A stretch of 64,000 nt of DNA from Brachypodius melanocephalos (Eukaryota; Chordata; Aves; Passeriformes; Pycnonotidae), in the NCBI GenBank assembly GCA_013398615.1, contig VZSR01001459.1, positions 6,733,060 through 6,797,059 on the forward strand. The letters are read 5' to 3'. A program made the position numbers and the translations under genes. Below are positions 24,837-36,905 of the stretch, one piece after another; position 1 is the stretch's first letter; each line of letters opens with the position of its first letter. A model generated the notes under the pieces. It ran no database searches and had not been told where the DNA came from. It was given only the letters and a program-made list of their open reading frames with translations.

Positions 24837-26204
24837 CGGTGCTGCCTCTTGGGGACACTGTCCAGCACTAGCAGTGCTTCGTCTGCTTAAGCTCACACAC
24901 TGGAGGGGCAGCTCTGCCATGGACCCACTGTGTTCTCCTGATGCTTTCTCCTGCATTGCTCCTGCCTGTCCCTCCTACATGGATCCAGCAGGAAGGGATG
25001 CTCCTTGGATTGCAGTGATGTGGTGGCTCTGGTTGCCATGACACGTAGCTGAGGGGTTTGGTTTCCTCTTGGAAACCTTCCTTTGGTTTCCTCGTTTTTT
25101 CTCCCTGTCCCTGGGTCTGCCTCTGAGTGCCCCACACGTGGCAGCAGGGATGTGTGCCTGTGCTGCCACAGGATCACAGAGCTGTTGAGACTCGATGTTT
25201 TCCCCAGCCCCTCTGCTGCTCTCTGTGTGTTTTTGTGTGACCAGAAGCCATTGCAACCTGATGTATTAATATATAATGCCTACAGTGGGAAGCAGCAAGG
25301 TCTCCCCTCCTGCTGCTCATAGAGCACCTTTACATCTTCCCTGCTTCCCAAAGGAGGGGTTGGGGGAAAAGAGCCAAGGCTCAGGAAGGAATCTGCTCTT
25401 TTTGCCTTCTCATCAAGCACAGCTCTCTGCATGTGTGAGGGCTCACAAGGGTGTGAGCCAAACCTTATCCTCATCCCAGCCTTCAATTAAGGAAAGAGTG
25501 AGCAGCGAGCCTGGGAGAGCACCAGGACCACACCAGAGCCCAGAGCTGTCAGTGTGGCTGTCCACAGCAAGCTCCCAGGAGCTCTCTACTAAGGTTTAGA
25601 AAACAAGGGCAAACAAACCCAAAATGAACCCGTGAGCCCGAATTTCTGATTAAATAATACTGAAGTGCATGTAATCCAAACTGCTGCCTGCCAAGGAACC
25701 TGGAAGGTGGGCAGGCTCTGGGACTGAGTGTGTCCCCTGCTCTCGGCCAGGAGCCAGGAAGAGGAGCTCCTGCAGGAATAGCTGTTTGGGGCCAGAAGAG
25801 GAATCCAGAGAACACTCAGGAGGCAGAGCCTGGAGCAGCAACACCCAGTGCTCATCCTCACCAGCACCTCATGGCTCCATTTCACCGGTTTGAGTGACTT
25901 TCTGCCAACTTCCTCAGAAGTTTTACCCACTCTAGAGGTAAATGCCATACCAAAATCAGGGTTTCCAACAGACCAAAACCTTCTTTCCAAAGTTTCAGGA
26001 GCTCCTGGAGTACAGCTGAGATTCAGTATAGAGCTGACCTGCACAGAGAGGAGCAGACATTTTCAAGTGCAAATCTCACATATTCAATTATCATCCACTC
26101 AATGCTGCACCATGTGATGGAAGGGAGGGACAGGGGGATGCACAGTGCTCTGGATACCTGCCTGGCTTTACCTCTTTAGGGTAGGGAAATCCCAACTCTG
26201 CCTC
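24837..26204. other. Intergenic, GC-richer, no gene
   Basis: A moderately GC-rich block with many overlapping frames on both strands (for example the 151-codon minus frame at 25589-26044). None shows a domain, signal peptide followed by a mature region, or splice-bounded structure, and overlapping frames of similar size in several phases argue against coding. Confidence 0.5.
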
Positions 26205-26300
26205 TGTGCTCTGCATCACTGAATTCCCACAACAACGAGGTCAGACACATCTGTCTCGCAGAGGAGAATTAAACTAGGTTAGCAATTTAAAAATGCACTC
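26205..26300 (-). mobile_element. Possible MIR-like SINE relic (antisense)
   Basis: The blocks 'gaattcccacaacaacgagg', 'tcagacacatctgtctcgca', 'gaggagaattaaactaggtt' and 'agcaattt' follow, in order, the reverse-complement MIR stretch usually read as TCCTCACAACAACC, GAGGTAGG, CAGATGAGGAAACTGAGGC, GAGGTTAAGTAA. Identity is partial and the call needs a profile search. Confidence 0.38.
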
Positions 26301-26784
26301 ATCCTGTTAGAGAAAGTAAGTAAACACTCTCCACTGAGTGATTGATGTGTTGGGAAGTTACACAGCCTAATGAAGAGCACTATGAGCTGTTGGCATTATT
26401 ACATTTGCTGTGACCTTAAAAAGGAATAGCTCCAGTTGTCTTTGGAGTACAGCTTTGTATGTTCTTGGATTTCTAATACTAACAGGAGCGCAAAATCCGG
26501 CTCTGATTAAAATCATAGAGGCTTTTGCTTCTACATCAAGGGAAGAGTGAGAATGGATTGTATTACAGGCATTTTGACAGAAAAAATATTTGCTCTCACA
26601 GAGGGAGATATAACGTGTCAGTCCTCTAGTCAGAGAGCAGACAGGCAGGCTTCCACTCCAGCACCATTTCAACAAAGTCTGGTTTGGCTCTATTACACAT
26701 TTCACAGCACATGAGTCCAGGCCCTGAGCAAACACCTCCAAGAGTCCCTTTGCAGATGCTCCTGGTGGAAATGGAGTGGGTCAG

Positions 26785-26930
26785 TGTCCTGGGTTGTAGT
26801 NNNNNNNNNNNNNNNNNNNNNNNNNNNNNNNNNNNNNNNNNNNNNNNNNNNNNNNNNNNNNNNNNNNNNNNNNNNNNNNNNNNNNNNNNNNNNNNNNNNN
26901 TCTCACTTGTTTTGCTTTCAAACCTCTACA
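26785..26930 (+). mobile_element. LTR retroelement mostly hidden in a 100-N gap
   Basis: Left of the gap is TGTCCTGGGTTGTAGT (26785-26800). Right of the gap is a segment (26901-26930) that starts TCTCACTTGTTTTGC and ends CTCTACA. These match the first and last bases of the complete LTR at 31524-32077. A 5-bp duplication, GTCAG, flanks it directly at 26780-26784 and 26931-26935. The insertion boundaries are therefore both present and the N run replaces the body. The missing part must be about 0.5 kb for a solo LTR, or several kb for a whole provirus; the 100-N length is a placeholder. Sense orientation follows the neighbouring copy. Confidence 0.9.
26801..26900. other. Assembly gap (100 N, true size unknown)
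   Basis: A conventional 100-N run. The open frames shown across it with unknown residues are meaningless. The gap lies entirely inside an LTR element, as its flanks show. Confidence 0.98.
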
Positions 26931-26935
26931 GTCAG

Positions 26936-29900
26936 GCAGGGCAGAGTGGGCAGGGTTGTAATTTTAAAAAAGGTCTGTGCCAGCAGCATGGCCCAGGAGA
27001 AGCTCACCCAGCATGGGTGTCCCATGAGCCACATGTGATCCTGTTCTGGCAGGGCTCTGGTGCTTGTGGGGCTCTGCAGCAGCAGCAACTGCACAGGATG
27101 CCCTCGATGGGCTTTTCCCTCCCCCTGACACCATCTCCATGGTGTCCCACAGGGAAAAAAGGGGATTGCTAAGAGTTTCCCACATTGCCAGCCCTTTGAG
27201 CACCCCCAGCCCGGTTTCCTGACACATTTCTCATTCCGTAACCAGCAAAAATTGTTGGGTTCGTGACTCAAATTAGCAGAAATTTCTCTGTGCAGCCATG
27301 CCTATGTGAACATGGGTTATGCTTACATCAGGTTATTTAACCTCCCTGGCCTAAGAACATTTGGCAACAGGGTTGCTGTGAAAACAAATTAGGCTCAACA
27401 AAACCCGTTTCAGAGGCAGCAGCAAATTCCAATTGCATTTCCATTTCTGTAGAGAGGCTGAAGGTTGTTATCGTGCATCTAATGTCAGTATTCAACTATG
27501 GATGACTAATTATACCAGAAATGAAACAAAGTCAGTACATTTCCAACTTCATTGGCTTCCAGTTGGGGCTCTACTAAACAAAAAAGAAGAAAAATAAAGA
27601 TGAGGCTTTTCTGTTTGAGATTGAACTAGAAGATTTAAATGCACATTTTCAGACTTTATACCATTCTTTCATATTTAATCTTTCTTTTTCCAGTGTTGTT
27701 ATAAGCTTTCAAGTGATCACAATGCCTGAGTCTTAAGATACTCATTTGTTTGGGAAAGTATATGGGAAGATTTCAGGAAAGAGAAGTTAGGTTTCACCTG
27801 CTTTCTCCTAGAGAAGAAGAATACAATGTTGTAATTGAATGTATTTATAGAATAGTGTCTGGCAAAGCATATTTATGCTGTTGTTGAGAACATGATGGTG
27901 TTTTCTCCTCTTTTGTTATATTATCTAGAAAATGAATGATTTCCCTTATCCATTGTTTTTTAACAAAATGTTTTTGTTTCTATCGATATGAAATGTCAGA
28001 CTGAAGCACTCAGCTATTTGCTTTGGAGTAAGAACAATATTACCCACAGCTCCATTCAAAGCACCAAAGAACATAATAGTGTTAACTGTAATTAGATTAT
28101 TTTCCAGAGAGTTAGAAGGATTCATTGTGGAGCAGGGGTTTTCATAAGGAAACAGAAATACTTACTTTATCAAATAACTCTGCACAAAATAGTTTTGGAG
28201 CATTAACTCCCTTTTGTGCCTTGGCTTTAATTATTGTCTTTTTTTGCTTGGTAATGCACGGGTTCCAATTATCACATTTTAACAACATAATAGGTGACTC
28301 AACAGACAAATGTGGTTTCAGAGTACAGAATTATCTTATCCCACTGCTACTCCACACCTCCTGTGCCCACAGCACGTATTACAGCTACTCTCAAAGATCA
28401 CCCCTTACCTTCTGCACAGCCCAGTGGCACCAGATGCAGATTTTTCTCCGCAGAAATATTTCCTTTCCACACCATGCATAGCATCCTGGCCAGCACCTCC
28501 CAGGAGTCAGCATTTTCCTCCTTCCCTGGACAAGCACAGCACAACACTTTTGCTAAAACAGCTCTCTCTCTCAGCACAGTGATGCAGGCTTAAAAACATC
28601 TGATGAGACATTACAAAGGTGCATCTTTCTGGCACAGAACAGGCAGGCCATCACAAAAAATCCTTATCACCAATTTCATCAGTTATTTCTGAGCCAACAG
28701 GTGATCATGGTTTAAATTCTTTTATTCCAGGAGGTCTCTGTAATTGTTTGTTGTGTTTTCCTACACCTGAGGTCTGTGTCCTAATGGGTGTTTTGTGGAC
28801 AGCTCGCCTGGCATCTGGATCAGAGACTGAAGCCTCTATTGACCTGTTTGGGAGGAAGTCAGTGCTGATCATCATTGTATCTGACAAGGTTTAAGAAAAC
28901 CCAGATAAACAGAAGCTGATAAACTGCTTGCTGCTGTACACCTGGCACTTTTGGACTTACAGGATTTATAGTGGCTGTTTCATCTCCAGCTTTCTTGGAA
29001 ATTAGAAGAAGCTCAGGAAATCTTGAAATGTAAGATTTGACACAATTTCAGCACTAAATTGAAGAACTCTGCACAGCTCAATGGCCATTTTGCTGTGAAA
29101 GCAAATCCCTTTTTTTTTTTTTGTTTTGTGAACTATAATTCTTTCCTTTTAATTTTCAAAAATCCCTAAGGTGTGGTGGTACCTATTGGAAACCCACTGT
29201 GGTTCTGCACAGCTGGTCTGGAAAGCAAGATATAAACACTGGTGTGCTTTATGCCACATCCAGCTGGACATTGCAACTGAATCAAATGCCTCAGCATTGG
29301 CCTGGGTCCCCAGATAAATATCTTTTCAGTTCTTTGCTACCCCCATGTGTTTTAAGTCTCCATGAACACTGAAAGGATCAATCTCACACCTTAATGGCTT
29401 GCAGGAAGGGAATTTTAAGTGAGAAAACACTAACTATTGAGCCCTAGAGTTGTGCATCCAGCTGGGTGGCTCCTGAGGGCAACCACAGTCAAAAAAAGGG
29501 AGAGGAAATTTCAAAACCTTTAAGTCAGACCAGAAGATAAAACTAAGTCTAAACCAGGAATTAATTTGAGAAACTCACCAACACTCTTGACCGCCAGCAC
29601 AGATGAGTTGTGGTTTTGCAGGGTCTTTGGGGAAAAGGTTGCATCTGCCCATGTGGGTTAGAGCATCCCTCTTCAGCTGTCAAGTGCTACACCACCAACT
29701 ACTAAAATATCTCTTAGTTCTCTCTGTTCAAAGAGCTGAGAATATTGGTGACAATCAATGCTCCCTGTTTTGGAAAAGGTGTTCAATGGTCTCTAGTGAC
29801 ATATTTCATGCCCCTCCCTAGCTGTGACATTGCTCACAGCAGAGGAACCTGCCCCAAGCCAAGGGACCAGCACTGAGTGCCACCACATTGAATTACATGG

Positions 29901-31518
29901 GCAAATTTACCTGTGCCCCAGGCTGTTCCTGGAGGTCTTCCATTCACAATGGACAAGGCCCAAATCTGCTTACCCTGCAAGACTTCTTCTCAAGCTCCTG
30001 TGGCTGCAGATATGTGAACAAATCTTCATTAGAGAGAGCTGAGAGCAGCAGGAACTGAAATGATGCTACTGCTGGCAGTGAGCTAAACTCCATGTGTCAG
30101 CACTGGGACTTCACAGTAGCACTGGTGTGGAAATTGGATTAGTAGCTCTAACTAAACAGAGCTTAAGCCATTATAAAGTCAGTGGGAGGTTCTGATTGAC
30201 CTCAGTGGGCTTTGGATCAACTCCCAGGAAGAATATGACCAAACTGGACAATGTTACCACAAAACGTTGTTCCTGGAGGATTTCCTTGCCCATGTCAGAA
30301 GTGCTTCTAGTGAACAGCTTTCTAATGGAGAGCCTGGACTACTGAGGTGATTGTCTGGCTGGTTTTTGAAGGCAGCTTCTCGAGCTACTGGCTCTTGACA
30401 GGGAGCAGACAGCTTGGTCTAGTCCAATCTTCCTTTTTCTGTGACCTAGCCAACCCTAGGTGTTATTAACCACATTCTCTCACAGTTGCTTTCCCCATCT
30501 TGAAATCTCTGGGTAGGACCTCAAGAGAGTGGAGAGCTGAAGGGTTTTTGTGAGCACTGAGCAATTTCTCCTCTCTGCTTCTTCTGTCAAAGCAGAACAT
30601 GATGCCACTTGAGGTGAACAAAAGGAAACTGCCACCCAAACTTTTGGACAGCTACTTCTTTTTGGAAAAAAAAAAAAAGGAAAAAAAAAAAAGAAGAAGA
30701 AGCAGAAGATGATGATAAATACAGTGAATATATCAACTTAAACCTTGACTTTGTTTTACAAACCTGTTAATTAACCGGGGAGAAAAAATATGTTTTATGG
30801 GCAGATACCTTCCCTACTCACACTGTACAGAAAAGAAAGACATGCTCCAAAGCCTACCATTAAGTGTTTCTCATGATTGCTTGTTGTAAGAAGGGAGATG
30901 CAGCTATGCTAATACAGTGTGCTCCCTACAAAAAACCCTGTAATTGGGACAAGGCAGCCACAAAGCCTCCTGCAGCTGGCAGGAATTGTGACTGTTCCCT
31001 TCAGCTTTAATCACGGCTTTTAAAGCAGATCAGTAACAGCAACAATTAGCCTTTTAGATTGGTCTCAGAAATTACCATTTTTAAAATATGGTGACTCTGC
31101 AGGCACAAGCCCAAAAGCTCTGAGCTCTGCATAAAACAAGCAGCCTCACACTCTGACTTGTTTGTCACTCGTTTGGTTGCTACTTTGTTCCTGCAGAATT
31201 GTGGCTCTAAAAAGCAGACAGGAACTTGTACAGATTTCTGAGGAGGAAACAACTTTAGCCACCTCCTCTTCCTCAATAAACCCACCCTCTGAGACAGCTC
31301 CTGCTCTGAAGGAGTGCCTGGCACTCCAGATGTGTATGAGGATGTGGTGGCTGGTGCCTGAAAAGGTTGCTGGTTCTTGCTCAGCAGAAAAACTTTGATT
31401 CTCACTTAGTAGGGAAGGATTGAAAGGAAGCTGTTGGGAATGGAAACGTGAGAGTACAAAGAGGCGAAATAAACAGGAAAATTTTCATTCCAGCAAAGGT
31501 CCCTCAAGATCCCCGTGG
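26936..31518. other. Intergenic; AT-rich block 27.3-28.1 kb
   Basis: This interval between the two LTRs contains no gag, pol or env frame, so it is not proviral interior. At 27250-28110 a repeat-free AT-rich block with TAAT/ATTA motifs and few long runs looks like typical conserved non-coding DNA, though conservation cannot be tested here. Near 30170-30235 the pair 'aaagtcagtgggaggt' and 'gacctcagtgggctttggat' resembles a motif common in old amniote repeats. No gene is recognised in the frames at 28125-28593, 29603-30042 or 31046-31405. Confidence 0.45.
30666..30715. repeat. A-rich / (GAA)n low-complexity tract
   Basis: Two A12 runs separated by GG, then GAAGAAGAAGCAGAAGATGATGAT. A simple-sequence tract with no recognisable retrogene body upstream. 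Confidence 0.85.
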
Positions 31519-32082
31519 GGAGGTGTCCTGGATTGTAGCATAGGATTAGCACAAAGTATTCTATCACCATCTTCATAAATCATTGAATCCAATTGTTGAA
31601 GCAGTGTTTTTCCAGGCCCCCTCCCTCTGGGCAATTGTCTGTTAATGGCTTATCAAACACAGCCCTCTCCTTATCTTCTGTTAACGACTATAGATAACTC
31701 CCTCCGAGTGTTAATGTGCGATATGCAGGACCCTTCAGTGTGATTCATGCTCCCATTGTGAGATACTCCGCCCAGGGGGAGGAGCCAAGCATTCTCATCT
31801 GGATATAATCTGGGATTTTGGACAGTACAGCAGCCTTTGCCCGCTGGCTTTCCAGAGGACCTGAGCTACCAGACCTTTTCTACGGGATCACTTCTTCAGG
31901 AAGACCACCTCATCTGGACTGTTTCCATCACTCTGCTCGGGTTGTATTCTGACCTCGTCAGTGGTCTTTTGGTATTATTGCATTTATTTTATTTTATTTT
32001 ACTTTTTTTTCTTTCTTCTTATTAAATTGTATTTCTGACTTGGAGCCTCTCACTTGTTTTGCTTTCAAACCACAACAGGAGG
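31519..32082 (+). mobile_element. Solo LTR with 5-bp target duplication
   Basis: The LTR spans 31524-32077 (554 bp). It begins TGTCCTGGATTGTAGC and ends CAAACCACAACA, giving the usual TG...CA ends with a TGT/ACA inverted repeat. A target-site duplication GGAGG lies at 31519-31523 and 32078-32082. Internal signals fit an LTR promoter: a TATA-like box at 31804-31809, and an ATTAAA poly(A) signal at 32021-32026 after a T-rich (TTTTA)n stretch. A 5-bp duplication is typical of ERVL-type and some other endogenous retroviruses, so the class is inferred and not certain. There is no internal coding region, meaning recombination has removed the provirus. The small frame at 31837-32025 is not a gene. 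Confidence 0.93.
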
Positions 32083-35000
32083 ATATGGAAAGCAGTGTGG
32101 GAATAGGAACAAGCCCCTGTTAGAGCAGACAGTGGGGTGTGCAGGTTGCTGTCGAGAGGGTCTTTCAGTGCAGCTCCACAAACAGCAGCAGCCAGCCTGA
32201 CAAGGCTGCCAAGAGCTTGTTTTGCTCGTGTCTGCTCTGCTCAGGCACTCAGGAGTTTCTGCCTGCACAGCAAGGTCACTCGGTGACCCTCACACCGTTT
32301 GTGAACCCTCTGTGTTAGCCACGCCAGCCCTGGCATACAAAGCCGGGTATCCCTACCTGAGATCTCTCTCCCTGCTCTGTGTGGGATTACAAACGCCTCA
32401 TTCCTTCTTGGAGGGTTTGCCAGCACAGCAACACAAAGGAGCCTTTTCAAGCACAGATCTGGCCTTTGTGCCTCGGGGCTTAATTCTCTGATGCTACGGC
32501 TGCTTTGTACCACTCCGGCTTACAGAGTCTTTAAAGTACAAGTGTAAGTGCGCTCGGATGTATCTCGGTGTCAGGTGGTAACAGGATGTTTCTTGCCTAC
32601 CTCAAAGAGTGACGGAGCGATGTTATCAACCAACACTTCCACCGGGCTTTGATTCCCCTCAAAAAAAGCGCTTTTCCATTGACACTGCTGGCTGGCTCTC
32701 ACTGAAGCCTGCCGCAGTGCATCCCTGGCAGATCGCTGTGCCAGCTACTGGCCAGCTTCTTTGTTCCCAAAACTTCATTACCTGTCCCGCAAGCTGCACA
32801 TGCCTCAGGAAGCAGAGGGTTTGGGAATGAGACCTGGCAGCAGCTCACAGTCCGCTCTGTGTTGTCCTACTTCTACAAAAACAGCAGAAAGATGATGTTC
32901 TCTGAACCAAGTTTGCCAAGCAGTGCAATTATAAAGTGGCCAAAGGGTAAACTCCACGTGTGTAAGAAATACCAACAAAACCCACAGCCCGTGCAGCATA
33001 TCTGTCAAGAATTCTGATATTTCCTTGCTTTATTTCTGCCGCAAAATTGGGAAACTTATAAAAATCTTCATTTTTCAACACCGTAATTTGTCTTTTTTCT
33101 GTACTCACTACAGACCTAGCAAGAAAAGAAGCCTCAATTATAGGAGGCTTTTAAAGAAGCAAAGGAAAATCAGCTTTATGGAGCAATCCTGCTTGATGAA
33201 TAACATGTGGAGCTTGGGCTGAGCCTTTCATCTCCATGGACTGCAGGACATGTGGACAGCAGAGCAAAGTACCCACTTTGTACTTCAAGCCTGCCATTCA
33301 CCACATCAGCTCAATCAAATGGCATTGAAAGGTGGAAATGCTGATTTTGTCCATGATGGCTGATAATGGGTTTAACACCTCGCTGGGAAAGTGCAGAAGG
33401 AATTGGCAGGAATATAAACCTTATATTTCCTGAGGTCACACTTTGCTTTTAAAATGGGGACTTTCTGCTGCTGTAAATAGGGTGAATGCTGAGCCAGAGC
33501 CATCATTAAGGTTTGCATGTTCTACACTGCCCATTACTACACTTGTCTACAAAAAAAATCTGCACGTAGCAGGCACAGCAGGAGTCTGGTAAACCAAACA
33601 CTTCTGAATGCAGTTTGACATTGGGCTTTCAATTATTCCCGCTTTATGAAGTTAATCATTGGGGCAATGTGCATTAACAGTAAAGCAAAAGGTACCTTCA
33701 CCCAGGACAAATGCTACTGGAATAACCGTGAATGATTCCTATTATAAATAGCAAAGCGAAGGATAACGAGTTTATTTCAAATGCCAAAATTGGCTGCATT
33801 TCCACCCCATAGCTCTAAGGGACCAGAAAACCTCTTCTTTTGTGTGTATTTGTAATAACTGACATTAGGATGGAGCACAAGCAAATGGCTTGGTGCTCGT
33901 GTTAGCCTTGCCCACCTCCTCCCTGCTCACCAAAAATCACATTTGAGGCACACATCCTCCTCACTGCTTTGTCTTCACTCTGTGTCTTCCTCCTCATTCT
34001 GTGGTATCTCCTAGAAATGCCAGCACCACGCAGTAATGGGAGCATTTTAACAGCAAATTCAGGAACGCTTGCCTGTAACGAGAGCAGAGCCTTATTCAGA
34101 GCTGTATGGCCCTCGTGGATGTGCAGTTGATGAAAATGTATCAAGTGGGTGCTGTTGCCTTGATGTTCTCTTTTTATGCCATTCAGCAAAACGTGCTTAT
34201 TTCGATTCAGAATTCCTGTCCTTGGGAGAGTGAAAAGCTTTTTTCCACCCTTCCTGTCCCAAAATGGAATGGAAAACATCTTAAAAAGTTGAATTTTTGA
34301 GATTTTCAGCCTGTTTCCAGGAATGAAATAATGCAGGCTGGTGCAATAACTGTCCTTGCTGGCTCACAGAAGGTGAAATTTTGTGTCTCTTTTAAGCAGG
34401 TTCTATTTCTCTGTGCTGCACAGAGGACATGTGGCTCTCAGAGCCACAGGCTGTGGTGTTTGCTGGGAAATTACGCCCCTTAGATCATCAAGATCTCCTA
34501 AGTATGTTTTCTAAACTTTGCAAAGTTCTCTCCTCAGAAAATCTTTTTCTTTTCCCCCAGAAATAACTGCTTAAAAATTTAACATCTTGTGAAAAGTTCA
34601 AGAAAAACTGTTCTTTATAATTAACATTTTAATTGATATCTGCTTGAATGTGTTTTCCGATTCATTATTGAAATTCTATTCTTACTAAGTTGGTTTTTTT
34701 TTTTCTTTCTTTCTTTTTTTAATGCAGGGTTTCATTAAAAGAAATGTGACAGGTCTGAATGTCTTCAAAAGAAAATTATTTTGCATAATGAATTGTGGCA
34801 TTCAAGCCAACCTCATTGTCTGCTCTGGTACCTGATAATGCCATGTGGTACAGACAGCCTCTCACATCCATAGAAACGTAATATTTGACACCACTATTTT
34901 TAAAATTGCTGTATTAGCATGTAATGCAACCATGTTTCATGAGGTTTCAGGATGAGGTTTATGGAATTGCCCAGGGGGGATATTATGCATGGAACCAACA

Positions 35001-36761
35001 AATCAGCCAACCTGCCCATGGCTTTAATTTCTTGCAGAGACCAATACTTGGTGATAATGTCAACACTGAAGAAAAATCTAGCAAAATTTTCTTCATCTGA
35101 ATGTGGAAGCCACTTTATTAACAGAGAGTATTTAACTTGCTGCTTGAATGAAGGAAAATGTTTCATAAAAATAGCTTGGAAAAAAAGACAATTGCCTATT
35201 TCTGCCTAAGATGGTCTATAACTTCTAGACAGTGTCCTGCTAATTACAAAAAACCTGACGCATTCAAGTCATAAATTAACATTTCTCAAGGCAGCCAAAA
35301 TAGCCTTTAAAATTCATTGGGGTAAGACTGCTTTATTGCAGTGCTGAAACCACAGTTTCTCAACAGCAGCTCCTTATTCAATCCAAGTATCTCTGCCAAG
35401 AGCTGGTAAGACAAATAGGAAAGCTGGGCCAGAAAAGGGGGGAATGATGAAAGAAAACTTTGCTGCAAATTATACACGAAATTATTTTGTCTCAAGTGCC
35501 CTTTGCCTCCACCACATCTCACAACAACTCTTTCAGGAGGGGTGGGTTGTGCTGATCAGCCCTGACTCATTCCTTATCCAGGCAATCTCCCAAGGGCAGC
35601 TTTCCCCACCCAGAGATGGAGAGGCACCTTTAGGATTTCACACACTTTGCTTCAAACTGCAAGCAGGACTTGAGCACAGAGAGATATTCAGAAGATAGCT
35701 CTCCTTCTGAGGATCTTCCTCCCTACTGTGCTTTGCCTGATTCTGTCTGTCCCATCTCTGATTTGACTTATATTCATTTTTCTTTCCTTAGCCTCTCCCT
35801 ACTGCACATCATCTCCCTGCATCATCTTCCTGGTCAGGAGGGAAAAGTGATTATCCCGTGGCTCCTGCTAATCCTCACGCCCCATCGCTTGAAAGGTTTG
35901 GGGTTTTTTAGGGTGATGATTTCCAGCCTTCCTGAAATTGAGTAAAAATTAACACTTAGAAACCCCAGGATCTGTGTTGTGTTGATCTGACCCCAGGCAA
36001 AACAGGGCTCTGGCTGGGGCTGTTTTACATCTAATCACAGCAGAAGAACAGCTCCTACCCGGTCTGATTTGTAGTTTTTTATCTCACTGTCCAGCTAAGC
36101 CAATCAATTGCTGCAAACTGTGCTGTGCTCCAGGGTAAAGAATAATAGAGAAATATTCAGCCAAACTGTACAAATGTTCCTCCTACTGGTGTGTGGCTGT
36201 GTTGGAACAGCAGCCCAGCCCCTGCTTGCAGGTAATGCCACTGCTCTCTGACAAGACTCTCACAGCTCTTCCAATTTCAGGGGGAAAAACATAACAAGAG
36301 CCATCATTCGCCCCAGGAAGCATCCACGGAATAATTACTCCCTCCAAAACAATTATACCTGCAAAATGCTCCTTTTCCTCAGAGGGAAAATCCTCGTGGA
36401 GACTGTTCCCAATTAAGGTTAATATATGCCTCCATTTCTTCAGGAAAAGGCTTGTTCTGGTCCCCACTGGAAACTTTAATGCTCTTTGAACCAAGCCCAG
36501 TGACAATGTGTCTTCATTAGTGATAGGAGTGCTCCCTTGCTCCAGGTTTGTCTGAGGTTTGGATGCTCATCCATCACGCTGTGGCATGCTGGGGACAAGA
36601 GATTGGACATGAACTTAGAGGAAGAACTGAGCTTTCCTGCAATTTGGCTGCCCCTCGTGCCTGATTCAAGGGCTGCATGGAGGATGGTATTTTCAGTAAC
36701 ATTTGCTCTGGTGACACTGTTGGCACCAGGCCCTGCCTCCAGCTTCAACACGGCTGGGAAA
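32083..36761. other. Intergenic; candidate non-coding conserved DNA 33.3-33.8 kb
   Basis: No gene is recognised. The stretch 33010-33800 and parts of 34550-35300 are AT-rich, repeat-free and of even complexity. That fits conserved regulatory DNA in a gene desert next to a neural gene, but it is only an impression. The frames at 33902-34279, 34900-35209, 36183-36506 and 36476-36956 have no domain. A T-rich run lies at 34694-34720. Confidence 0.45.
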
Positions 36762-36905
36762 TCACAAAATCATGGAGTGGTTTCGGTTGGAAGAGACCTT
36801 AAAGCTCAACTCAGTCCAACCCACTGCCATGGGCAGGGACCCTCCCATAGACCAAAATGGGGCTGGGCAGCTCAGCACTGGTTCTGGACACACTCCAGTG
36901 TCACC
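36762..36905 (-). mobile_element. CR1 LINE 3' fragment (antisense)
   Basis: Reverse-complement CR1 3' end: 'tcacaaaatcatggagtggt', 'ttcggttggaagagacctta', 'aagctcaactcagtccaacc', 'cactgccatgggcagggacc', then a diverged 'ctggacacactccag' block. It is truncated after about 140 bp. The plus-strand frames at 36537-36972 run through it and are not genes. Confidence 0.9.

Noticed and set aside
24658..24858. Leucine/glycine-rich repeat protein on the minus strand
   Set aside because: It is a by-product of the 23-bp minisatellite.
26785..32077. A full-length provirus bounded by the two LTRs
   Set aside because: Each LTR has its own different 5-bp target duplication on both sides, and there is no retroviral coding frame between them.
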